Below, piece after piece: positions 9,070-17,550 of a stretch of DNA of 64,000 bases. The stretch comes from Thermotoga maritima MSB8 (GTDB taxonomy: Bacteria > Thermotogota > Thermotogae > Thermotogales > Thermotogaceae), in NCBI RefSeq assembly GCF_000008545.1, contig NC_000853.1, positions 324,465 through 388,464 of the forward strand, written 5' to 3'. The notes under the pieces are model-generated. The model was not told where the DNA came from and did no database searches. It saw only the letters and a list, made by a program, of their open reading frames with translations. Position numbers and translations under genes: made by a program. How positions within the stretch are numbered: the stretch's first letter is position 1; every line of letters starts with the position of its first letter.

Positions 9070-11088
9070 GTGGTAAATCCGAAACTTCCTGTGATCTGGT
9101 ACGGAGGAGACTACTACCCGGAACAGTGGGACGAGGAAACGTTCGAAAGAGATATTAGGATGTTCAAAGAAGCAGGTATCAACGTGGTCACCATCGGGGT
9201 TTTCTCATGGAGTCTTATCCAACCAGACGAGAACACCTACGATTTTTCGTTCTTTGAAAAAGTAATGGATCGCCTGTACAAAGAAGGTATCTACGTCTGT
9301 CTTGCAACTCCCACATCCGCTCCCCCTCACTGGATGACGCAGAAATACCCTGAAATCCTTTTCACAGACGTGAACGGTGTAAAGCGAGAAAAGGGAGGCA
9401 GACAGAACTTTTGCCCCAACAGTGAGAAGTACAGATATTTTGCAAGAAACATTGCAGAGAAACTCGCAGAACATTTCAAGGATCATCCTGCTCTCGTTCT
9501 CTGGCACGTGAACAACGAATACCTGAACTACTGCTACTGTGATATCTGCAGGGGGAAGTTTCAGAACTGGTTGAAGGAAAAGTACGGCACACTCGATGAA
9601 TTGAACAGAAGATGGAACACACGGTTCTGGTCCCAGACCTTCACCGCCTGGGAAGAGATTCCTGTTCCAACAACGAGGAGTGTTCTCGTCTGGAGAAAGG
9701 ACAGGTATCAATCTGTTCTTCCAGAACTTTATCTGGATTACAGACGCTTCATGACACAGAGTATGCTCGAGTGTTTCCTGGAGGAATACAGGGCAATAAA
9801 GAAACACACTCCCGACATACCCGTCACCACGAATCTGATTGCGGCAACTTTCAAGGAGTGGAACTATTTCGAATGGGCGAAGCATATGGACGTTGCAGCA
9901 TGGGACAACTATCCCGGTTACAAAGAAGATTTCTCCGTGATTTCTTTGAGACACTCTCTGATACGCTGTTTGAAAGAAGGAAAACCCTTCGTCCTGATGG
10001 AACAGTCTCCTTCGCAGGCGTGCTGGAGATGGTACAATCCCCAGAAAAGACCCGGAGAGATGAGGCTCTGGAGTTATCACGCTCTCGCTCACGGTGCTGA
10101 AACGCTCATGTTCTTTCAGCTGAGACAATCAAAAGGAGGAGTAGAAAAATTCCACGGGGCTGTTATCACACATGTCGACAGTCCGAACACAAGGGTCTTT
10201 CAGGAAGTGAAAAGAGTGGGAGAAGAGATAAAGTCCTTATCGGATATTCTCGACGCAAGGGTTGTCTCACAGACAGCCCTTCTGTTCGATTGGGAAAGCT
10301 GGTGGGCGATGGAAGACACCCTGACACCTAGCGTAGACTTCAGGTATTTAAACGAAGTGCAGAAGTACTTCAAGGCACTTGTGAAAACCGGCCTTGGAGT
10401 CGATGTTGTTGGGAAAGATCAGAATTTTGAAAGGTACAGAGTCCTCGTTGCTCCGGTGCTTTATATGGTGGGCAAAGAACTTGCACAGAAGCTGAAAGAT
10501 TACGTCTCGAACGGAGGAATCTTGATCCTCACAACAATGAGTGGTATTGTCGATGAAGACGATCAGGTTGTTCTGGGAGGTTATCCAGGTTATCTTCGCG
10601 ATCTTATGGGGGGCTATGTGGAAGAAATAGATGCTTTGCCACCTGAAGAGAAGAACGAAATCTTGATGTTTGGCAAGAGGTACGAATGTAGTTTGGTGTT
10701 TGACTACATAAAAACCACCACCGCGGAAGTACTCGGAAGATTTGGAAGGGACTATTACATGAACGAACCTGCCGTGTTGAGAAACAACTACGGCAAAGGA
10801 TGGGTTTACTACGTAGGCTCTTCCACGTCTTTCGATCTTGTATGGGATCTTGTGAAGTTCATGGAGAGAGAACACAATCTCAGAGCAGAGATCGCACCGC
10901 CAGATGATGTAGAAGTGATAAAGAAAATCAAAGGGGAAAAAATTTTCTACTTCCTCTTCAATCATTCCCATGAACTACAGATCGTTGATTTGCCGGAAGG
11001 AATGTTCAGGGATCTGATCAAAGGAAATTTGTATGAGAAAAAAGTAAAATTGCAACCGCTCGATGTTCTGATCCTTCTAAAAGAATGA
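9070..11088 (+). CDS. beta-galactosidase, GH42
   Basis: Hydrolyses terminal beta-galactose, here probably from xyloglucan or galactan oligosaccharides. The 672-residue protein has the GH42 barrel with acid/base Glu150 (WHVNNEY) and nucleophile Glu311 (LMEQSPSQ). It also has the four-cysteine metal site of many GH42 enzymes (Cys115, Cys155, Cys157, Cys160), then trimerisation and beta domains. GTG 9070 follows GGAGGTG at 9056-9062 with seven bases of spacing; the ATG at 9066 is out of frame. There is no signal peptide, so it is cytoplasmic. Confidence 0.93.
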   Translation: MVNPKLPVIWYGGDYYPEQWDEETFERDIRMFKEAGINVVTIGVFSWSLIQPDENTYDFSFFEKVMDRLYKEGIYVCLATPTSAPPHWMTQKYPEILFTDVNGVKREKGGRQNFCPNSEKYRYFARNIAEKLAEHFKDHPALVLWHVNNEYLNYCYCDICRGKFQNWLKEKYGTLDELNRRWNTRFWSQTFTAWEEIPVPTTRSVLVWRKDRYQSVLPELYLDYRRFMTQSMLECFLEEYRAIKKHTPDIPVTTNLIAATFKEWNYFEWAKHMDVAAWDNYPGYKEDFSVISLRHSLIRCLKEGKPFVLMEQSPSQACWRWYNPQKRPGEMRLWSYHALAHGAETLMFFQLRQSKGGVEKFHGAVITHVDSPNTRVFQEVKRVGEEIKSLSDILDARVVSQTALLFDWESWWAMEDTLTPSVDFRYLNEVQKYFKALVKTGLGVDVVGKDQNFERYRVLVAPVLYMVGKELAQKLKDYVSNGGILILTTMSGIVDEDDQVVLGGYPGYLRDLMGGYVEEIDALPPEEKNEILMFGKRYECSLVFDYIKTTTAEVLGRFGRDYYMNEPAVLRNNYGKGWVYYVGSSTSFDLVWDLVKFMEREHNLRAEIAPPDDVEVIKKIKGEKIFYFLFNHSHELQIVDLPEGMFRDLIKGNLYEKKVKLQPLDVLILLKE

Positions 11089-11113
11089 GAGTTTTGCCAA
11101 CAGGAGTATGTTC

Positions 11114-11138
11114 AAGGGCGGATTTCCGCCCTTTTTTG
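11114..11138 (+). terminator. rho-independent terminator after the GH42 gene
   Basis: AAGGGCGG-ATTT-CCGCCCTT followed by a run of T, starting 25 bases after the stop codon. Confidence 0.9.
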
Positions 11139-11180
11139 TTCTGGTGTTAGAATTTGTACAAGCTTCGTATAGGGGGTGTG

Positions 11181-11672
11181 ATGATGCTCTGGAAGGCTTT
11201 GATCTTTCTGGGTATCTACGCTGTTCTTCACTTTGGCTACGAACTCTCCGGATGGGAACTTTTAAAGCCCATCTGTGGAGTTGATGAGTCTGTTTTCGAG
11301 CATCTCAAGATCGGTTTCTGGGCGTACTTTTTTACGAACATCATCGAGTATTTCTTTGCGAAGAAAAAACACGGGTTCTGGTATCCACGTATCCTTTCAA
11401 CCGTTCTTCTTCCTTGGTTTATAGTGCTCATCTGGTACATGCTTCCTGTGTTCTTCGGGCACGTTGAATCACTTGCTGTGGATCTTTCCTGGGCTTTTGT
11501 GGTGACCTTCCTTGCTGCTATCCTGTCAGAGATTCTCGAGAAAGACTTGGAGAGAAACTCTCTTGGAACAGCTCTCAAAATAGTGATAGTTGTACTTTTC
11601 ATCATCTCCATAATCTTCTACACCGCTTTTTCCTATGAAAAACCGTGGATCGATGTTTTCACCAAACATTGA
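11181..11672 (+). CDS. DUF6512-like integral membrane protein
   Basis: About 163 residues with five predicted membrane helices (near 3-22, 45-60, 72-95, 103-125 and 133-150). Conserved-looking loops HFGYELSG and ESVFEHLK and the C-terminal PWIDVF resemble the DUF6512 family of small membrane proteins, whose function is unknown. ATG 11181 follows AGGGGGTGTG; the longer frame from 11154 has no ribosome site. It stands alone between a terminator and the promoter of the next operon, whose -35 box includes its TGA. Confidence 0.7.
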   Translation: MMLWKALIFLGIYAVLHFGYELSGWELLKPICGVDESVFEHLKIGFWAYFFTNIIEYFFAKKKHGFWYPRILSTVLLPWFIVLIWYMLPVFFGHVESLAVDLSWAFVVTFLAAILSEILEKDLERNSLGTALKIVIVVLFIISIIFYTAFSYEKPWIDVFTKH

Positions 11673-11697
11673 AATGAAAACATTTTCAGACTATAAT
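11669..11697 (+). promoter_or_regulatory. sigma-A promoter with embedded operator palindrome
   Basis: TTGAAA (11669-11674), a 17-bp spacer and TATAAT (11692-11697). The spacer starts with TGAAAACATTTTCA (11675-11688), a palindrome of six-base arms resembling LacI-family operators and nearly identical to 6764-6777. Confidence 0.75.
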
Positions 11698-11731
11698 GTA
11701 CTGAAAAATCACGTGAAAGAAGGTGAAGCCT

Positions 11732-12709
11732 TTGAGAAAAATCAGATTGGGTATTGTGGGGTGTGGAATCGCCGCTCGAGAGTTGCACCTTCCTGCCTTG
11801 AAGAATCTTTCCCATCTCTTTGAGATCACGGCTGTCACGAGTAGAACGAGGTCTCACGCTGAAGAGTTCGCGAAAATGGTAGGAAATCCCGCTGTTTTCG
11901 ATAGCTACGAAGAACTTTTGGAATCTGGCCTTGTTGACGCGGTTGATCTAACGCTCCCTGTTGAATTGAACCTCCCGTTCATCGAAAAGGCCCTTCGAAA
12001 AGGAGTCCATGTGATCTGTGAAAAACCCATCTCAACGGACGTGGAAACAGGAAAGAAGGTTGTCGAGTTGTCCGAAAAATCTGAAAAAACAGTCTACATC
12101 GCGGAGAATTTCAGACACGTTCCGGCTTTCTGGAAGGCAAAAGAGCTGGTTGAGAGCGGAGCGATAGGTGATCCCGTTTTCATGAATTGGCAGATCTGGG
12201 TGGGAATGGACGAAAACAACAAATACGTTCACACTGACTGGAGAAAGAAGCCGAAGCACGTTGGAGGTTTTCTCTCAGACGGAGGGGTCCACCACGCTGC
12301 GGCGATGAGACTGATCCTTGGTGAGATAGAATGGATTTCCGCCGTTGCGAAGGATCTTTCTCCGCTTCTTGGGGGAATGGATTTTCTTTCCTCTATCTTC
12401 GAGTTCGAAAACGGCACAGTTGGAAACTACACGATTTCTTACTCTCTGAAAGGGAACGAGCGATTCGAAATCACAGGAACAAAAGGAAAGATTTCCATAT
12501 CCTGGGACAAGATCGTTCTGAACGAAGAGGAAATGAAAGTTCCACAGGAAAACAGCTATCAGAAGGAGTTCGAGGATTTCTATCAGGTGGTTGCGGAAGG
12601 AAAACCGAACGATCTGGGAAGTCCGGTTCAGGCTCTGAAAGATCTTGCTTTCATAGAAGCATGTGTGAGGTCCGCGGGAAACAAAGTGTTCGTTTCCAGT
12701 CTGTTGTAA
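11732..12709 (+). CDS. Gfo/Idh/MocA family oxidoreductase
   Basis: A 325-residue NAD(P)-dependent dehydrogenase of the glucose-fructose oxidoreductase/inositol dehydrogenase family. It has an N-terminal Rossmann fold with GIVGCGIAAR (residues 7-16), the family motif CEKPISTD, and a C-terminal alpha/beta substrate domain with DGGVHHAAAMR. T. maritima has a crystallised homologue (TM0312) beginning MRKIRLGIVG, which fits the TTG at 11732 preceded by AAGGTG; GTG 11723 would add three residues. The substrate is unknown, probably a sugar or sugar acid. It is paired with the aldo-keto reductase 13 bp downstream under one promoter. Confidence 0.85.
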   Translation: MRKIRLGIVGCGIAARELHLPALKNLSHLFEITAVTSRTRSHAEEFAKMVGNPAVFDSYEELLESGLVDAVDLTLPVELNLPFIEKALRKGVHVICEKPISTDVETGKKVVELSEKSEKTVYIAENFRHVPAFWKAKELVESGAIGDPVFMNWQIWVGMDENNKYVHTDWRKKPKHVGGFLSDGGVHHAAAMRLILGEIEWISAVAKDLSPLLGGMDFLSSIFEFENGTVGNYTISYSLKGNERFEITGTKGKISISWDKIVLNEEEMKVPQENSYQKEFEDFYQVVAEGKPNDLGSPVQALKDLAFIEACVRSAGNKVFVSSLL

Positions 12710-12722
12710 GGAGGTGTTTTCG

Positions 12723-13682
12723 ATGGAGTACAGAAAGGTAGGTAAATGGGGTGTCAAGATCAGCGAACTCTCTCTTGGGTCCTGGCTTACGTTTGGAAAA
12801 CAGCTCGACCTCGATACGGCTACGGAAGTGGTGAAAAAGGCGTTCAACAGTGGAATAAACTTCTTCGACACGGCAGAGGCATACGCGGGTGGAATAGCGG
12901 AAGCGATGCTTGGAAAAATACTCAAGAACTTCAGAAGAGAAGACCTCGTCGTTTCCACGAAGATTTTCTGGGGTGGAAGTGGGCCGAACGATCTGGGACT
13001 TTCGAAGAAGCATCTTCTCGAGGGAACCTGGAACTCTTTGAAGAGACTTCAGATGGATTACGTGGATATCCTCTACTGTCACAGACCCGATCCGAACGTT
13101 CCCATGGAAGAGGTTGTCTTCGCGATGGACTACATTTTGAGAGAGGGGCTTGCACTCTACTGGGGAACCTCCGAGTGGAGTGCAAAGGAGATAGAGGAAG
13201 CGCACAGGGTTTGTAAAGAACTGGGTGTCATGCCTCCCATCGTGGAACAGCCGCAGTACAACATGTTCGTGAGAGAAAGGGTGGAAAAAGAGTACGCACC
13301 TCTCTACGAAAAGTACGGCATGGGACTGACCACTTATTCACCTCTCGCGTCTGGCCTTCTCTCTGGAAAATACAACAACGGAATACCTGAAGGCTCAAGG
13401 CTTGCCACGTTCCCGCAGGTGAGGAAGTGGCTCGAAGAAGGAGGACTTCTCAACGAAAAAACCTTCAAAAAGCTCAGAAAACTCCAGAATATAGCGGATC
13501 AGCTCGGTGCGAGTCTTCCACAGCTTGCCATCGCGTGGATCTTGAAGAACAAAAACGTCAGCAGTGTCATTCTCGGAGTGAGCAGACCGGAACAGCTCGA
13601 AGAGAACCTGAAAGCAGTCGAGATCAAAGAAAAACTCACAGAAGATGTGATGGAAGAGATAGAAAAGATCCTGAATGAATAA
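12723..13682 (+). CDS. aldo/keto reductase (Kv-beta-like AKR)
   Basis: A 319-residue NADPH-dependent aldo-keto reductase with a single barrel. The catalytic tetrad is visible as Asp49 and Tyr54 (NFFDTAEAY), Lys80 (VVSTKIFWGG) and His120 (ILYCHRPD). The C-terminal cofactor segment ILGVSRPEQLEENL is typical of the voltage-gated-channel beta-subunit-like subfamily. ATG 12723 is chosen because GTG 12714 lies inside the ribosome site AAGGAGGTG. Coupling to the preceding oxidoreductase suggests sequential oxidation and reduction of a sugar derivative. The substrate cannot be read from the sequence. Confidence 0.88.
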   Translation: MEYRKVGKWGVKISELSLGSWLTFGKQLDLDTATEVVKKAFNSGINFFDTAEAYAGGIAEAMLGKILKNFRREDLVVSTKIFWGGSGPNDLGLSKKHLLEGTWNSLKRLQMDYVDILYCHRPDPNVPMEEVVFAMDYILREGLALYWGTSEWSAKEIEEAHRVCKELGVMPPIVEQPQYNMFVRERVEKEYAPLYEKYGMGLTTYSPLASGLLSGKYNNGIPEGSRLATFPQVRKWLEEGGLLNEKTFKKLRKLQNIADQLGASLPQLAIAWILKNKNVSSVILGVSRPEQLEENLKAVEIKEKLTEDVMEEIEKILNE

Positions 13683-13705
13683 AAGGCGCCGGATGGCGCC
13701 TTTTT
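13681..13705. terminator. bidirectional terminator
   Basis: AAAAGGCGCC-GGAT-GGCGCCTTTTT lies between the convergent aldo-keto reductase and YHS genes, three bases before the latter's stop codon. Confidence 0.9.
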
Positions 13706-13707
13706 GA

Positions 13708-13887
13708 TCAATGACAGCATCCATGGCCGTGTGAGTTTTTCTGGTGTGCATACTGCTCCGGGTTATCTTTGAACTTTTCAGCACACTCTTGAGAACAGAA
13801 GTAGTACTCTTTCCCCATGTACTCTATCTTTTCTGCCGCTTCTTCTTTTTCGATCTTCATTCCGCAGACGGGATCCTTTACTTTCAT
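13708..13887 (-). CDS. YHS-domain metal-binding protein
   Basis: A 59-residue protein that is essentially one YHS domain: KDPVCGM near the start, YYFCSQECAEKF in the middle and a His/Cys-rich tail (HGHGCCH). YHS domains bind heavy metals and occur in copper and mercury handling proteins and N-terminal to some P-type ATPases. ATG 13887 lies eight bases after AGGAGG; the GTG at 13896 sits against the ribosome site. It is transcribed divergently from the SHOCT-CopA operon and shares a 90-bp control region with it. A role in copper delivery or sensing is inferred from context. Confidence 0.85.
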   Translation of the reverse strand: MKVKDPVCGMKIEKEEAAEKIEYMGKEYYFCSQECAEKFKDNPEQYAHQKNSHGHGCCH

Positions 13888-13918
13888 AAAATCCACCTCC
13901 TTGCTAGAAAATTTCGAC

Positions 13919-13968
13919 TTGAGTTAGGCTTTCATAATGTGCTACAATTAGTATAGCATAATTTGAAA
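13919..13968 (+). promoter_or_regulatory. promoter and operator dyad of the metal operon
   Basis: TTGAGT (13919-13924), an 18-bp spacer, then TACAAT (13943-13948). A 15-base imperfect inverted repeat (13930-13944 with 13954-13968, 12 of 15 pairing, 9-bp gap) covers the -10 box, as expected for a repressor site. No metal-responsive repressor gene lies beside it. Confidence 0.65.
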
Positions 13969-13981
13969 GGAGGAATCAACG

Positions 13982-14233
13982 ATGTGTCCATTCTGTTTTT
14001 GGAGCTGGGGCTTCTGGCCCTGGAACTGGGGAGGAGGAGTTATCATGATGATTTTCTGGGCAGTTATTCTGGTGTTTCTTTTTGTCTTTCTCTTCAGGTG
14101 GCTTGGAGGAGAAAGACATGAAAGAGTGGAAAGAACTGATAGAGCTCTTGAGATACTGAAGGAGAGATTCGCTCGTGGTGAGATCACAGAAGAAGAGTAT
14201 GAGAGAATGAAGAGGAAGATCCAAAATGAATGA
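13982..14233 (+). CDS. small membrane protein with SHOCT domain
   Basis: 83 residues. The N-terminus is rich in Trp, Cys and Phe (CPFCFWSWGFWPWNW), followed by one membrane helix (about 20-40). A cytoplasmic SHOCT module then reads ALEILKERFARGEITEEEYE (55-74). SHOCT domains are short oligomerisation units often found at the C-terminus of small membrane proteins. ATG 13982 follows GGAGGAAT. It is the first gene of the metal operon and overlaps the next gene by 8 bp. The Cys/Trp-rich N-terminus could bind metal, but this is speculation. Confidence 0.8.
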   Translation: MCPFCFWSWGFWPWNWGGGVIMMIFWAVILVFLFVFLFRWLGGERHERVERTDRALEILKERFARGEITEEEYERMKRKIQNE

Positions 14234-14552
14234 ATTCGAAAGGTGGAGAAGAGAATTCCCTGAGGTGAGCGGTGCGGTTGTGAGGATGAGAAATAAGGCC
14301 TTTTCTGATGGATCGATACCTGCAAAGTACAAGGTGCTGGCAGCCTTAGCCATAGCGGTTGTGGAAAAGTGCAAGCCCTGTGCTCAGGGGTACTATCAAA
14401 AAGCAATTGAAATGGGTGCCACAAAGGATGAAATAAAAGAGATCCTCGAAGTTGCTGTCACCATGGGAGCGTGCATCGCAGAAACCTGGGCGAGGGAGGT
14501 GTGGCAGTATGAGCGATCAGAAAACGATGGAGGATCGTGCTGCGAAGAATGA
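14226..14552 (+). CDS. AhpD-like / carboxymuconolactone decarboxylase family protein
   Basis: A 108-residue single-domain alkylhydroperoxidase (AhpD-like) protein. The redox CxxC is Cys49-Lys-Pro-Cys52, but the usual downstream proton-relay His is replaced (AQGYY), so a standard AhpD relay looks incomplete. The C-terminal GGSCCEE adds two further cysteines. It overlaps both neighbours, by 8 bp upstream and 44 bp with CopA. In a copper operon it may protect thiols or handle peroxide, which is inference. Confidence 0.8.
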   Translation: MNEFERWRREFPEVSGAVVRMRNKAFSDGSIPAKYKVLAALAIAVVEKCKPCAQGYYQKAIEMGATKDEIKEILEVAVTMGACIAETWAREVWQYERSENDGGSCCEE

Positions 14553-16689
14553 GGAGATAAAGAAGACCTTCACTGTGACAGGAATGACGTGCGCCACCTG
14601 CGCGAAAACCGTTGAAAAGGCCCTGAAAAAACTCGACGGGGTGAAGTTCGCGGCTGTGAATCTTGCCACTTCAACGGGGTTCATAGTGGCAGAGAAAGAG
14701 ATATCCTTCGAGGAAATCAAAAAAGCTGTGGAGGAAGTAGGATACGGAGTAACAACAGAATCTCCAGAAGATGTGGAAAGAAAGCGATACGAAGAGTCGA
14801 AGAGAAATCTGATTCTTGCCTGGCTTGTCACGGCCCCTCTTGCCCTCCTCATGATCTATCACATGTTTGTTTCTGAGGTACCTTATTTCACCTGGATAGA
14901 GGTTTTCGCGGGTGCGTTCGTTACGTTCTACGTGGGCAGAGGAACGATCAGAGGAGCATGGATAGCCCTCACACACAAACACACAAACATGGACACGCTC
15001 ATCTTCTTCGGTGCGGTGACTTCTTGGGTGACCGCTCTTCTTGACAGTGTGGGACTTCCTGTAATGTCCTTTGGTGCCATCGGTGCGATGATCGTTGCGT
15101 TCCACATCACGGGACGTTTCATAGAATCTTACCTGCGCGACAGGGCCAGCAAAGAAATCAAAGCCCTTCTGAAACTTCAAGCAAAAGAAGCCCGCGTCAT
15201 CACCGACGAAGGAGAAGTGATGATGCCGATAGAGGCGGTGAAAGAGGGTTTCATCGTGCTGGTAAAACCCGGTGAAAGAATCCCCGTGGATGGGGTGATC
15301 GTGGAAGGGCAGTCTTCGATCGACGAATCTGTGGTCACGGGTGAATCCATACCGGTTTTGAAGAAAGAAAACGATGAAGTGATCGGTGGTTCTTTGAACG
15401 TATCGAGTCCTATCAAAATAAAAGTCACAAAGGTAGGAGAAGACACCTTTTTGTCTCAAATGGTCAAATTGATTCAGGAAGCGCAAGGTTCGAAGGTACC
15501 GATCCAGGCTCTGGCCGACAGGATCACCATGTGGTTTGTTCCCACGATCATCGTCCTCGCTATAACCAGCGCTCTGGTGTGGTACTTCAATTACGAACGG
15601 TTCCTTCCTTTTGTAGAAAAGGCAAGAGAAATCTTCCCTTGGATCATACAAACCAGTGACCCGTTGACCTTTTCCATCTTCGTCTTTGTTGCAACGATTG
15701 TCATAGCGTGTCCGTGTGCTCTCGGTCTTGCAACTCCCATGGCGCTTGTAACTGGAACGGGACTTGCGGCAAAGAAGGGCCTTCTCATAAGAAACGCCGA
15801 GGCGATTCAGACATCGAAGGATGTAGGGGTAGTTCTCACGGATAAGACGGGAACGCTCACCGAGGGTAGTCCGAAGGTGGTGGATCACAATCTCTCCGCT
15901 GAACTGATCAGAATAGTTGCAAGTATAGAAAGGAACTCGAACCACCCGCTCGCGAAGGCAATTTCTGAGCTATCTCAGGATGTGGTCGAAGTGGAAAGCG
16001 TGGAGGAAATCCCAGGAGAAGGGGTAAGGGCACTCTACGGAGGAGAGGAGTATTTCGTCGGGAAACCTCTGGATTACTCAAAGTACGAGTCTCTTTTGGA
16101 GGAAGGAAAGACCATTGTCGAGGTGAGAAGAAACGGTGAAGTTGTGGGATTTCTCGCAATAGAAGATCCAATCCGAGAAGACAGTCCCGAGGCCGTGAGA
16201 AGACTCAAAGAGATGGGAATAGAACCTGTCATGATAACGGGAGACAATGAAAAGACCGCAAGGGCGGTTGCGAGACGCCTTGGAATAGAGAAGTTCCATG
16301 CAGGTGTGAAGCCTTCTGAGAAACTTGATCTTGTAAGATCTTACCAGGCACAGGGAAAGAAAGTCGCGATGGTGGGAGACGGCATGAACGATGCCGCTGC
16401 TCTGAAAGGAGCAGATGTCGGAATAGCGATAGGTTCAGGAACAGACCTTGCTATCGACAGTGCAGACATCATCATAACAAAGGGTGGCATATCGAAAGTC
16501 GTCGATGCGATAGAAATATCGAGAAAGACGTTCAAAATCATAAAACAGAATCTCTTCTGGGCCTTCTTCTACAACGTGATAGCTATTCCAATGGCGATGA
16601 TGGGACTGCTTCATCCGGTGATCGCAGAACTCGCCATGGCTTTCAGTTCCATCACCGTGACCCTCAATTCTATGAGGGTGAGAGAGTGA
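14509..16689 (+). CDS. copA: copper-exporting P1B-type ATPase CopA
   Basis: ATP-driven Cu(I) export across the inner membrane. The 726 residues contain one HMA domain (GMTCATC, Cys28/Cys31), then eight membrane helices with CPC at 401-403, YN (FFYNVIAIP) and MxxSS (MAFSS), the Cu(I) signature of the 1B-1 class. The actuator TGES (277-280), phosphorylation site Asp445 in DKTGT, HP motif (SNHPLA) and GDGMNDAAAL are all intact. ATG 14509 follows GGGAGG; Asp445 agrees with published numbering for T. maritima CopA. It overlaps the genes on both sides, so expression is coupled within the operon. Confidence 0.95.
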   Translation: MSDQKTMEDRAAKNEEIKKTFTVTGMTCATCAKTVEKALKKLDGVKFAAVNLATSTGFIVAEKEISFEEIKKAVEEVGYGVTTESPEDVERKRYEESKRNLILAWLVTAPLALLMIYHMFVSEVPYFTWIEVFAGAFVTFYVGRGTIRGAWIALTHKHTNMDTLIFFGAVTSWVTALLDSVGLPVMSFGAIGAMIVAFHITGRFIESYLRDRASKEIKALLKLQAKEARVITDEGEVMMPIEAVKEGFIVLVKPGERIPVDGVIVEGQSSIDESVVTGESIPVLKKENDEVIGGSLNVSSPIKIKVTKVGEDTFLSQMVKLIQEAQGSKVPIQALADRITMWFVPTIIVLAITSALVWYFNYERFLPFVEKAREIFPWIIQTSDPLTFSIFVFVATIVIACPCALGLATPMALVTGTGLAAKKGLLIRNAEAIQTSKDVGVVLTDKTGTLTEGSPKVVDHNLSAELIRIVASIERNSNHPLAKAISELSQDVVEVESVEEIPGEGVRALYGGEEYFVGKPLDYSKYESLLEEGKTIVEVRRNGEVVGFLAIEDPIREDSPEAVRRLKEMGIEPVMITGDNEKTARAVARRLGIEKFHAGVKPSEKLDLVRSYQAQGKKVAMVGDGMNDAAALKGADVGIAIGSGTDLAIDSADIIITKGGISKVVDAIEISRKTFKIIKQNLFWAFFYNVIAIPMAMMGLLHPVIAELAMAFSSITVTLNSMRVRE

Positions 16690-17309
16690 GTGTTGAGAGA
16701 AAGTACGACAGATTTGCAGCACTGTACGATAAGTTCGAAAGTTTTATTGAGAAAAAGTTTTTCTCACGGTTTCGTGAAGAACTCTTCAAAAGAGTAGAAG
16801 GGAAGAAAATATTGGAAGTTGGTATCGGCACCGGAAAGAACGTTCCGTACTATTCGGACGATATGGATGTTGTAGGTGTAGATATCAGTGAAGGAATGCT
16901 CAGGGTGTGTCAGGAAAGGTTAAAAAAGTTTCCAGAAAAAAAGGTGAAGTTGTTGAGAGCGGACGTTCAGAATCTTCCTTTTTCAGACGGAGAGTACGAC
17001 TGTGTTGTTTCTACGTTCGTTTTCTGCACAGTGCCTGATCCTGTGAAAGGTTTGAAGGAAGTTCACAGAGTTCTCAGACCTTCTGGAAAAGCCGTTTTTC
17101 TCGAACACATGAGAAGCAGAAAATGGTACGTTAACGTGATTTTGTTTTTGATGCACATCTTCACGAAACTTCTTTTGGGAACAAGCATGCTCAGAAAAAC
17201 GGTTGATAACATAAAAAAAGCAGGATTTGTGATCGAAGAAGAAAAGTACCTTCTAAGTGATGTGGTGCGGCTGATAATTGCCAGAAAAGGAAGTGAAGAA
17301 AGTGATTGA
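16686..17309 (+). CDS. SAM-dependent methyltransferase (UbiE/phospholipid-methyltransferase-like)
   Basis: A 207-residue class I methyltransferase with motif I ILEVGIGTGKN, an acidic VVGVDIS at the end of beta 2, and EVHRVLRPSGKAVFLEH as in UbiE and phospholipid methyltransferases. A hydrophobic patch (VILFLMHIFTKLLLG, about 147-161) suggests a lipid-like substrate or membrane contact. GTG 16686 overlaps the CopA stop (GTGA). Its link to metal resistance is unclear; methylation of a lipid or metalloid is possible, but no arsenite-methyltransferase cysteine set is present. Confidence 0.75.
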   Translation: MSVERKYDRFAALYDKFESFIEKKFFSRFREELFKRVEGKKILEVGIGTGKNVPYYSDDMDVVGVDISEGMLRVCQERLKKFPEKKVKLLRADVQNLPFSDGEYDCVVSTFVFCTVPDPVKGLKEVHRVLRPSGKAVFLEHMRSRKWYVNVILFLMHIFTKLLLGTSMLRKTVDNIKKAGFVIEEEKYLLSDVVRLIIARKGSEESD

Positions 17310-17538
17310 AAAGATAAAAGAGGATACCTCTCTCAAGGAAATCATGGAAACTCATGAAAGACTGGAGAAAGCTCTCAGAAAATACGGCTTTGATACTTGC
17401 TGTGCGAAGATGGCAAGTTTGAAGGATGCCTGTGAAAAGAAATGGCTGGATGTTGAAAAGGTTCTGGAAGATCTCAACAGAGTTGTGGAAGAGATCAACG
17501 AGGAAGAGAGGATAATAATAGAATCTCAGTTTCTGTGA
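17302..17538 (+). CDS. ScdA_N/DUF542-like cysteine protein
   Basis: About 78 residues, helical, with the pattern FDTCCAKMASLKDAC (Cys33, Cys34, Cys44). This resembles the N-terminal domain of ScdA/RIC proteins, which repair iron-sulfur clusters. The di-iron hemerythrin domain of full RIC proteins is absent. GTG 17302 overlaps the methyltransferase end and has GGAAG upstream; the same frame could start at TTG 17278. In this operon a role in protecting clusters from copper is plausible but inferred. Confidence 0.6.
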   Translation: MIEKIKEDTSLKEIMETHERLEKALRKYGFDTCCAKMASLKDACEKKWLDVEKVLEDLNRVVEEINEEERIIIESQFL

Positions 17539-17550
17539 GGAGGTGCTGCC

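Noticed and set aside
14671-15945. 424-residue minus-strand ORF opposite copA
   Set aside because: Antisense shadow of a well-supported P-type ATPase with all motifs intact.
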